Part shown: positions 1 through 5,679 of the stretch, in pieces | Layout: every line of letters starts with the position of its first letter | How positions within the stretch are numbered: position 1 is the first letter of the stretch | DNA from: Gammaproteobacteria bacterium | Lineage (GTDB): Bacteria > Pseudomonadota > Gammaproteobacteria > PS1 > Pseudothioglobaceae | Assembly (NCBI GenBank): GCA_029937335.1 | Contig: JAPYQD010000051.1 | Span: forward strand, 1 to 5,679 | Length of the DNA: 5,679 bases | Direction: 5' to 3' | Program-made: the position numbers and the translations under genes | Notes under the pieces: generated by a model | The model's database searches: none | What the model was told of the DNA's origin: nothing | What the model saw: only the letters and a program-made list of their open reading frames with translations

Positions 1-842
1 GCAAAACCTACAAACCTTGCCATTGGCTCTAAATTAAAAAGCTTCAGCGCTTTTTCACTGCATAGCAATACTGCGGATGCACCATCACTCATTTGTGAGC
101 TGTTACCCGCAGTTACCGAACCGTTAACATGGAATGCACCTTTTAGCTTAGATAGCTGCTCAATAGAGGTATCAAATCGAACGCCTTCATCTTGAGAAAC
201 GGTGACTGATTTTTGTATTATTTGTTTTGAATCCGAATCATAGCTTTGGACAATCGTTTCATAAGGTCTAATCTCATCTTCAAAATAACCTTGATTGATC
301 GCACTAATGGCTTTTTGATGAGATTCAAAGGCAAACTGATCTTGCGCACCTCTCTTAATATTATATTTCTTCACCACTTGCTCGGCCGTGGTACCCATTC
401 CATAAGCAATACCTAGATTATCTTCATTAAAAACCTTCATATTAAAAGCAGGGTGATGACCAGTCATTGGAATCATGCTCATTGATTCCACACCACCAGC
501 AATCACAACATCAGCCTCACCTAGGCGAATACGGTCAGCCGCATAAGCAATAGATTGTAGCCCTGAGGCACAGAAACGATTGACCGTTACCCCAGCGACT
601 GAATTGGGGTAACCAGCAAGTAAAGCAGATATTCGAGCAACATTAAGCCCTTGCTCAGCTTCAGGCATAGCACAACCAATAAGCACATCATCAATCATCT
701 TAGGATCAACACTAGGATTGTCTTCTAGTAAAGTTTTTAAAATGAAACTCAATAAATCATCAGGACGCACTTGCTTAAACACACCTTTGGCTTTGCCAGT
801 TGGGGTTCTGATAGCACTAACAATGTAGGCATCTTGAGTCAT
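1..842 (-). CDS. fadA: 3-ketoacyl-CoA thiolase (acetyl-CoA C-acyltransferase), 3' end outside window
   Basis: This gene catalyses the last step of beta-oxidation, thiolytic cleavage of 3-ketoacyl-CoA to acetyl-CoA and an acyl-CoA two carbons shorter, presumably in the cytosol. The first 280 codons are present and uninterrupted. The protein begins MTQDAYIVSAIRTPTGK, the usual thiolase N-terminus. The acyl-accepting cysteine is Cys91 in NRFCASGLQS, GGVESMS lies at about 115-121, and the thiolase signature NGSVTAGNSSQMSDGASA is at about 239-256. Family members are usually about 390-400 residues, so roughly 110-120 residues are missing. These include the GHP histidine and the second catalytic cysteine (CxGG), which therefore cannot be checked. 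The ATG lies one base after the upstream stop codon, with AAGGA 6 nt before it. The truncation is a window edge, not a pseudogene. A biosynthetic acetoacetyl-CoA thiolase would look similar, but the operon favours a degradative FadA role. Confidence 0.93.
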   Translation of the reverse strand, partial: MTQDAYIVSAIRTPTGKAKGVFKQVRPDDLLSFILKTLLEDNPSVDPKMIDDVLIGCAMPEAEQGLNVARISALLAGYPNSVAGVTVNRFCASGLQSIAYAADRIRLGEADVVIAGGVESMSMIPMTGHHPAFNMKVFNEDNLGIAYGMGTTAEQVVKKYNIKRGAQDQFAFESHQKAISAINQGYFEDEIRPYETIVQSYDSDSKQIIQKSVTVSQDEGVRFDTSIEQLSKLKGAFHVNGSVTAGNSSQMSDGASAVLLCSEKALKLFNLEPMARFVGF

Positions 843-843
843 G

Positions 844-3228
844 TTAGTTCCTTAAAGGCTTGTGTTTAATAAGCATGTGTTCAATTCTATCTTGAGTTTT
901 GTCTTTTTTCAACAGTTCAATAAAATGCATTTTCTCTAAATTCAACAAATACTGGCTATCCACTTCAGTGCCAGGATCTATCTCACCACCACAAAGCACA
1001 TCGGCAATTTTTCTGGCAATAAAATCATCGTATTCAGAAATAAACTCCCCAGTTTTCATGTTGGTGAGTTGCGCTAATATATTGGCTTTTGCCGTGGCAC
1101 CACCAACTTTAAAAGTTTGATTTACATCTTCTGGTCGGTAATTTTTATTAATCATAAGCTGGGCTTTTTGCTTAGCAAAATAAAGCAACTCTAATCTTTG
1201 CGAGACAATCAAATCGTTTTCATCTAAATAACCCATTTCAAGTGCTTTCATTGCACTACTGGATACTTTTGCCAATCCAATTTGTTCAAAATATTTTGCC
1301 AATATTGGAAACATATTTTCATGTTTAGCGGCACGTCTTGCCATTTCTTTACAACCACCACCCGCCGGTAATAAACCCACGCCCATCTCAACCAGCCCAA
1401 CGTAACTTTCAGCGTGAACCACGCGTGAATCGCAATGCAACAGCACTTCACAACCACCACCCAATGCCAACCCCTCAACAGCAGCAACGGTTGGTATTTT
1501 GCTGTATTTAAGTGACATTAGCGCTTGTTGAAGCAGTTCAATCACCTCATTAATAGGCTTTAAATCTTCAAGACTTGGCAAGTTTGGCTTAAGCAGTTGC
1601 CATGCTTTTTTCTTGAAGCTACTGATTAAATTTTGATGTTCAATCATGCCTAATTTAGCCCCAGCGACGATCTCATACAAATTAGCACCTGCGCAAAATG
1701 GCGCACTGTCTTGCCAAAGAATCATGGCCTTGAACTCTTTTTCAGAAATTTCAATGGCTTTAATTAGTGAATTAATCACTTCTAAATTAAGCGTATGCAA
1801 TTTGGTTTTTAAACTAAAAATGGCAATTCCATCGTCTTCATGAAAAAACCGAATGGAATCATTTTCAAAGATAGTTTGACCTTGTTCTTTGTTGCTTTCA
1901 CCCATTAGAGTAGGGCGATGAAGTTGGCGCTGATAGATGGAATGATCTGAATAAGCAACAAAGGATTTTTCCATTGGTGAATAAGCGCCTTCTTCAGTGT
2001 AAAAGTCAGAAATGTCGTTCAACCAATTTGGCGTTACAACCTCTTCATTGCCTTCTAAAAACAATGCCAGTGATTGTTCAACACCATTAATTTGCCAATA
2101 TTCAAAAATACCTACTTCCCAGCCAAAGCCCCAATGCAATGCCCAATCAATGTCTCGAGTAGAGTGTGCAATGTCTTTAAGGTGATAAGCACTGTACAAG
2201 CAGGTGTCTTTAATCACAGAGTAGAGAAACTGCGCCTGAGGGTGTTCATTGGCTTTAAGTAAAGTAAGTTGCTTTGATGTGTCTTTTTTCAGAATTTCTT
2301 TAACAGATTTATTTATATCGTAATTTGCTTCAATATAGCTCTGGTTTTCAGACTGATAAACTTTAATTATGCCGTCTTCTTTTTTGTAAAGACCTCCCTT
2401 GGTTTTTTCACCTAAGGAACGATTCCCCACCATTGTGTTTAACCACTCCGGTGTTTTGAAATAATGATGCCACGGATCGTTTGTATGTGCGCGTTCAAAC
2501 TGCTCAAACACGTGTTTTAAAATATCCAAACCCACCAAATCAGCCGTTCTAAACGTAGCGCTTTTAGGTCGTTTTAATTTAACACCGGTGAGTGCATCAA
2601 CCGTGTCAAATCCTAATGATAATCGCTGGGCATGATGAATACAAGCCGCAATTGAAAACACCCCAATTCGATTGGCAATAAAACCAGATTCATCCTTAGC
2701 ATAAAGAATATTTTTACCCAACTCTGAGGTAAAGAAGCCCTCCAAATTGTCCAAGATTTCCCCATCTGTTTCTTTAGTTGAAATCAATTCAATGAGTGAC
2801 ATATAGCGGGGCGGATTAAAAAAATGAATACCACAAAAGCGTGATTTAAATTTCCCTAGTTTTTCCCCAACTTGATTCACACTAAGACTGGAAGTATTGG
2901 TTGCCAAAATAACTTCGCTATTTAAATGAGGTGTTATCTTTTTAAACAATGCTTGCTTGGCATCAATGTCTTCAATAATTGCCTCAATCACTAAATCACA
3001 ATTGGACAATTGCGCCAAGTCATCTTCAAGGCTCAAAGGCGTAATCCAAGAAGCTTGTTTAGGATGGGCGAGTGCTTCAGGTTTAAAAGTATGAATCTTG
3101 TCTAAATCTTTTTTAACGTGCTCTTGATAGCCAAACAATAAAGTTGGAATGTTTGCATTGGCAAATACGCCAGCAATCTGTGTACCCATTACACCACTAC
3201 CTAAAATACCAACTCGATTAATTTTCAT
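844..3228 (-). CDS. fadN: Bifunctional 3-hydroxyacyl-CoA dehydrogenase / enoyl-CoA hydratase, FadN type
   Basis: This enzyme does the middle two steps of beta-oxidation: hydration of trans-2-enoyl-CoA and NAD-dependent oxidation of the L-3-hydroxyacyl-CoA. The domain order is dehydrogenase then hydratase, the reverse of E. coli FadB/FadJ and the same as Bacillus subtilis FadN, and the KPLRN C-terminus also matches FadN. Numbering is from the ATG at 3228 (794 aa). The Rossmann motif GSGVMG is at 10-15. Dehydrogenase residues Ser114, His135 (HFFNPP), Glu147 and Asn186 (GFIANRIG) are present. A first C-terminal dehydrogenase domain (TADLVGLDIL, then GEKTKGGLY) runs to about 283, and a second lies at about 335-382. 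In the hydratase domain the oxyanion-hole motif CAGAN (512-516), Glu594 (LGGGCE) and Glu614 (GLVEMGVG) are all present, so both activities should be intact. The segment between CAGAN and KYSKIPTVAAVEG appears longer than in FadN. An in-frame ATG at 3234 would add two residues, but GGTGG, 6 nt before 3228, favours the second ATG. Confidence 0.94.
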   Translation of the reverse strand: MKINRVGILGSGVMGTQIAGVFANANIPTLLFGYQEHVKKDLDKIHTFKPEALAHPKQASWITPLSLEDDLAQLSNCDLVIEAIIEDIDAKQALFKKITPHLNSEVILATNTSSLSVNQVGEKLGKFKSRFCGIHFFNPPRYMSLIELISTKETDGEILDNLEGFFTSELGKNILYAKDESGFIANRIGVFSIAACIHHAQRLSLGFDTVDALTGVKLKRPKSATFRTADLVGLDILKHVFEQFERAHTNDPWHHYFKTPEWLNTMVGNRSLGEKTKGGLYKKEDGIIKVYQSENQSYIEANYDINKSVKEILKKDTSKQLTLLKANEHPQAQFLYSVIKDTCLYSAYHLKDIAHSTRDIDWALHWGFGWEVGIFEYWQINGVEQSLALFLEGNEEVVTPNWLNDISDFYTEEGAYSPMEKSFVAYSDHSIYQRQLHRPTLMGESNKEQGQTIFENDSIRFFHEDDGIAIFSLKTKLHTLNLEVINSLIKAIEISEKEFKAMILWQDSAPFCAGANLYEIVAGAKLGMIEHQNLISSFKKKAWQLLKPNLPSLEDLKPINEVIELLQQALMSLKYSKIPTVAAVEGLALGGGCEVLLHCDSRVVHAESYVGLVEMGVGLLPAGGGCKEMARRAAKHENMFPILAKYFEQIGLAKVSSSAMKALEMGYLDENDLIVSQRLELLYFAKQKAQLMINKNYRPEDVNQTFKVGGATAKANILAQLTNMKTGEFISEYDDFIARKIADVLCGGEIDPGTEVDSQYLLNLEKMHFIELLKKDKTQDRIEHMLIKHKPLRN
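848..855 (-). promoter_or_regulatory. Ribosome binding site of the thiolase gene
   Basis: The minus strand reads TTAAGGAA, with AAGGA ending 6 nt before the thiolase ATG at 842. The site sits entirely inside the last codons of the upstream gene, so ribosomes finishing that gene are delivered directly to this start. It fixes the thiolase start at 842. Confidence 0.8.
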
Positions 3229-5557
3229 AATCATCCACCGCTAAAATTTTTCGACGCAACTGCGTTAAGTTTGATAAGAGCTGATGTTCCTCGCTGGTTA
3301 TCTTTTCTTGATCCAATAAAGCATCAACACCTTCAGTGTCATCAACGTACCCAACTCTTTTATAAACTTCTTCAGCATTAATTGCAAGTTCATAAGCCCG
3401 CTCTAATTCATCAAGTGGAGAATCTTTAATGATTAAAACATCATCAGTGAGTGTGTTTTTAAGGCGTTTATCATTAATCAACTGATTGACAATCTTACTT
3501 TGTAACTCAATGGAAGGTTTGGTTTTGTTAATCCCCCATGGCAAAACTAGCCATCTAAAAAACCAAGGATTTTTAAATTGATCGCAAATTTCTTTAAGTA
3601 GCATTTGAGATTCAAAAACATGCCTCTGCATTGTCCATTTGAGCAAGTCATCAAAATTATTATCCAGTTTTTCCACATATTTAAGCAGCGTGGAAATACC
3701 ATACATCTTAATGAGTAAATCAGAAAACAACCCATTCATGCTTTCTTGAAACTTGATTTTTGTTCCAAATTTTATGAGTACCATTTCAACTAAAAAAGCA
3801 AAACTGGCACTGATGCTACTGAGTTGTTGGTAATACATTTGAGCAGTGCTTTTTGTGTTTTTAGGTGCGTTAGACAGTCTGCCACCACTTAATGCAAAGA
3901 CAAGACTTTTAGCTTTAACACTGGCTATATGAGCAAGGTGTTCGCCTAAATATTTATTAAATGAAGTGTAGCTTTGTGTTTCTATGGCAGTTAACTCATC
4001 TTTTAAAAATGGGTGGCAGCGCATTAACCCTTGGCCAAATATAATCATGGATCGAGTTAAGATATTTGCCCCTTCAACCGTAATAGCAATGGGAATGGTT
4101 TGGTAAATATTGGCTAAATAATTTCCCTTACCGAGCATCACTGTTTTACCGCCATGAATGTCCATAGCACGGTTGATGTTGGTTCTTAATAACTCAGTGT
4201 GGTTGTATTTCAAAATAGCAGAGCTAATCGATGGATTGAGGCCTTGATCAAGCAAATCTAGGTGAAAATTACTCATTGCTTTCATCATTAATGCATCGGA
4301 AGCCATGGGCACAATTTTTTCCCCCACACCTTGAAAACGATACAAAGATTGCTTAAATTGCTTTCTGATCAATGCGTATTCAATTGAGGTTTTAAGGCTA
4401 AGCTCTACACCTGCTAACGACAAAGAGGGAAGAGATACACCTCTTCCTAAGGATAATGATTCCATCAACATCGACCAGCCTTGGCCAATCATTGCTTGCC
4501 CACCAATCACTGCAGACATGGGGATAAACACGTCTTTTCCTTGGTGCGGCCCATTACTAAACTCAGAGCCAATAGGGTGGTGATGCCGGCCAATACTCAC
4601 GCCGTCCAATGCAGAATTAACCAAAGCACAAGTGATGCCCAGTTCTGCCTTATCTCCAATTAAACCTTTAGGATCGTAAGTTTTAAAGGCAAGGCCGATT
4701 AAGGTGGCTACGGGTGCAAGAGTGGTGTAGCGTTTATCCCAGTTAAGGCGAATGCCCAAAGTTTTTTCACCCTTATAATCTTGATGGCAAATCACACCAG
4801 AATCGATCATTGCACCCGCATCCGAACCCGCATCGGTTGACGTCAGTGCAAAACAAGGTATGTGCTCACCCGTAACAAGTTTTGGCAATAAACCTTGTTT
4901 TTGATCGTCTGTACCATAATGCACAATCAACTCGCCCGGGCCTAGTGAGTTTGGCACCATAACCGTAACGGCCAGCGACACATCACAACTGGAAAGCAGG
5001 GTGAGGATTTTTGCATGGGCTTTTGCACTAAATTCTAATCCCCCGTATTGTTTGGGAATGTTAAGCGCCCAAAACCCTTCAGATTTTATCTGCCTTAGGG
5101 CTTTATCTGACAGCCCAAACTTGTTGAAAGTATCGCAAAGTTTTGGCACTTTATCATTAATAAAATCCTGTTCTTCATCAGATAAAGCTTTACTTTCAAC
5201 GGATAACAATTTATCCCAATTGAGATTATTTGCAAACAATTGTTTTTCCCAATGTGTATCACCACTTTCCATTGCAATTTTTTCACTGTCACTGATCAGT
5301 GTTTTTTTATTACTGGCAAAGCTGATGATGAACGGCTTGATAACAAGCAATCTAACCAATGGAACAAGCATTATTAGGTTAATCAACAGTAAGAGCAGTC
5401 CCGTAACCCAAATGATGAACTGATTTACCTCTAAGTCAATCAACAAATAAACCGTGGCTATGGATACAAGAAGTGAAAAAATGGCGAAAAACCGTTCAAT
5501 TCTAGCAAACAGAACAGTTATAAAAACAACGAATACTAAATAATAAAATAAAACCAT
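3218..5557 (-). CDS. fadE: Membrane-anchored acyl-CoA dehydrogenase, FadE type
   Basis: This flavoenzyme carries out the first, alpha,beta-dehydrogenation step of fatty acyl-CoA oxidation, passing electrons to an electron-transfer flavoprotein that is not encoded here. Numbering is from the ATG at 5557 (779 aa). Hydrophobic segments at about 1-17, 23-40 and 47-72 predict attachment to the inner membrane. The dehydrogenase core begins near 130 and includes PKQYGGLEFSA, VPNSLGPGELIVHYGT, LTSTDAGSDAG (238-248), the GRG at 371-373 and RKQFKQ (398-403). The proposed catalytic base is Glu495 in AITVEGANILTRS, by analogy with the EG(A/T) glutamate of other acyl-CoA dehydrogenases. FGQGLMRCHPF (507-517) then leads into the roughly 260-residue C-terminal domain typical of long FadE proteins. 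E. coli FadE is 814 aa; this protein ends about 20 residues earlier, just after the common AVDDY region. The usual PEAGSDAG is TDAGSDAG here. The start is uncertain: an in-frame TTG at 5566 adds three residues. The 3' end overlaps the next gene by 11 nt. Confidence 0.95.
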   Translation of the reverse strand: MVLFYYLVFVVFITVLFARIERFFAIFSLLVSIATVYLLIDLEVNQFIIWVTGLLLLLINLIMLVPLVRLLVIKPFIISFASNKKTLISDSEKIAMESGDTHWEKQLFANNLNWDKLLSVESKALSDEEQDFINDKVPKLCDTFNKFGLSDKALRQIKSEGFWALNIPKQYGGLEFSAKAHAKILTLLSSCDVSLAVTVMVPNSLGPGELIVHYGTDDQKQGLLPKLVTGEHIPCFALTSTDAGSDAGAMIDSGVICHQDYKGEKTLGIRLNWDKRYTTLAPVATLIGLAFKTYDPKGLIGDKAELGITCALVNSALDGVSIGRHHHPIGSEFSNGPHQGKDVFIPMSAVIGGQAMIGQGWSMLMESLSLGRGVSLPSLSLAGVELSLKTSIEYALIRKQFKQSLYRFQGVGEKIVPMASDALMMKAMSNFHLDLLDQGLNPSISSAILKYNHTELLRTNINRAMDIHGGKTVMLGKGNYLANIYQTIPIAITVEGANILTRSMIIFGQGLMRCHPFLKDELTAIETQSYTSFNKYLGEHLAHIASVKAKSLVFALSGGRLSNAPKNTKSTAQMYYQQLSSISASFAFLVEMVLIKFGTKIKFQESMNGLFSDLLIKMYGISTLLKYVEKLDNNFDDLLKWTMQRHVFESQMLLKEICDQFKNPWFFRWLVLPWGINKTKPSIELQSKIVNQLINDKRLKNTLTDDVLIIKDSPLDELERAYELAINAEEVYKRVGYVDDTEGVDALLDQEKITSEEHQLLSNLTQLRRKILAVDDYEN
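3235..3239 (-). promoter_or_regulatory. Ribosome binding site that decides the fadN start
   Basis: The minus strand reads GGTGG immediately before the sequence ATGATTATG. Spacing is 0 nt to the first ATG (3234) and 6 nt to the second (3228), so the second is the likelier start. The site is a weak Shine-Dalgarno match and lies within the last codons of fadE. Translation probably depends partly on coupling to fadE through the 11-nt overlap. Confidence 0.5.
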
Positions 5558-5570
5558 TACTTTCAATATA

Positions 5571-5577
5571 CCCCTTA
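5571..5577 (-). promoter_or_regulatory. Probable ribosome binding site of fadE
   Basis: The minus strand reads TAAGGGG, a partial match to the anti-Shine-Dalgarno complement. It ends 4 nt before an in-frame TTG (5566) and 13 nt before the first ATG (5557). Neither spacing is ideal, so the site does not settle the start. The ATG is preferred here because of codon type and because the protein then begins directly with the hydrophobic helix, as E. coli FadE does. Confidence 0.45.
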
Positions 5578-5591
5578 TTCTATATGGTTGC

Positions 5592-5613
5592 TGTGTTTAT
5601 ATTTACGAACACA
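5592..5613. promoter_or_regulatory. Candidate operator: 22-bp inverted repeat upstream of fadE
   Basis: The sequence has perfect 6-nt arms, TGTGTT-N10-AACACA on the minus strand, and two further symmetric pairs in the centre, so 8 of 11 positions are symmetric. It ends 34 nt before the fadE ATG, in the only non-coding stretch of the window, where a repressor would control the whole operon. The arm spacing does not fit the CRP consensus (TGTGA-N6-TCACA), and the sequence does not resemble the E. coli FadR site. A TetR-like fatty-acid regulator is possible, but that is inference. Confidence 0.4.
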
Positions 5614-5679
5614 AAGACTAAAAAGTTTCAAAATTAATAAAAAATTCATTAAATTGGTGAGGCAATGAGTTGAGACTCG

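Larger units (their letters stand above)
5558..5679 (-). promoter_or_regulatory. AT-rich leader and likely promoter region of the fadE-fadN-fadA operon
   Basis: This stretch precedes the first gene and is much more AT-rich than the coding sequence. On the minus strand TTGAAA (5631-5626) resembles a -35 box. TAAATA and TATAAA follow after about 20 and 24 nt, which is longer than the usual 16-18 nt, so no convincing sigma-70 pair can be fixed. The AT-rich tract just upstream (about 5632-5650) could act as an UP element. Promoter placement is inferred mainly from position. No complete gene is visible on either strand here. Confidence 0.4.

Noticed and set aside
1..842. Thiolase as a broken gene
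   Set aside because: The frame is uninterrupted to base 1, and the missing C-terminus is explained by the window boundary.
899..1120. 73-codon plus-strand open frame
   Set aside because: It is antisense to the C-terminal part of the FadN-like gene, whose protein sequence is clearly conserved there; no domain is recognisable.
1248..1487. 79-codon minus-strand open frame rich in Trp, Val and Cys
   Set aside because: It is a frame-shifted reading of the FadN-like gene across its GGGCE and LLPAGGG motifs; the correct frame is fully conserved.
844..3228. Calling the bifunctional gene fadB or fadJ
   Set aside because: E. coli FadB/FadJ have the hydratase domain first. Here the NAD-binding GSGVMG motif is at residue 10 and the hydratase is C-terminal, which matches FadN.
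3200..3260. Terminator or promoter between fadE and fadN
   Set aside because: The genes overlap, and no stable hairpin followed by a T-run is visible on the minus strand.
5001..5423. 140-codon plus-strand open frame
   Set aside because: It lies wholly antisense to the well-supported fadE gene, its translation is Ser/Leu-rich without a recognisable domain, and it has no sign of independent coding.
5592..5613. CRP binding site in the leader
   Set aside because: The TGTG and CACA arms are present, but the separation is too wide for the TGTGA-N6-TCACA arrangement.

Overview
The window reads as part of a fatty-acid beta-oxidation operon from a low-GC gammaproteobacterium. The gammaproteobacterial call rests mainly on the first gene. 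It encodes a long, membrane-anchored acyl-CoA dehydrogenase of the E. coli FadE type, with N-terminal hydrophobic helices and a large C-terminal extension, and many stretches match E. coli FadE as I remember it. The AT-rich composition and A/T-ending codons rule out a typical Pseudomonas or enteric genome and fit low-GC gammaproteobacterial lineages. I cannot name the genus.

All genes lie on the minus strand, so transcription runs from high to low coordinates. From 5679 to 5558 there is an AT-rich leader with a candidate 22-bp operator at 5592-5613. fadE follows (5557-3218), overlapping the start of a two-domain 3-hydroxyacyl-CoA dehydrogenase/enoyl-CoA hydratase of the FadN type (3228-844). 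One base separates that gene from a 3-ketoacyl-CoA thiolase (842-1), which is cut by the window edge. The overlap and the 1-nt gap indicate one mRNA with translational coupling.

Together the three proteins cover the four reactions of the spiral. FadE makes the trans-2-enoyl-CoA. The FadN-like protein hydrates it and oxidises the 3-hydroxy product. The thiolase releases acetyl-CoA and a shortened acyl-CoA. No acyl-CoA synthetase, electron-transfer flavoprotein or regulator is visible here.

The region is nearly all coding, with no RNA gene, mobile element, CRISPR array or long repeat that I could support. I do not see an undescribed system. The points worth a second look are the pairing of a proteobacterial FadE with a FadN-type bifunctional enzyme, an apparent extra segment of about 25 residues inside its hydratase domain, the palindrome upstream of the operon, and the ambiguous fadE start.
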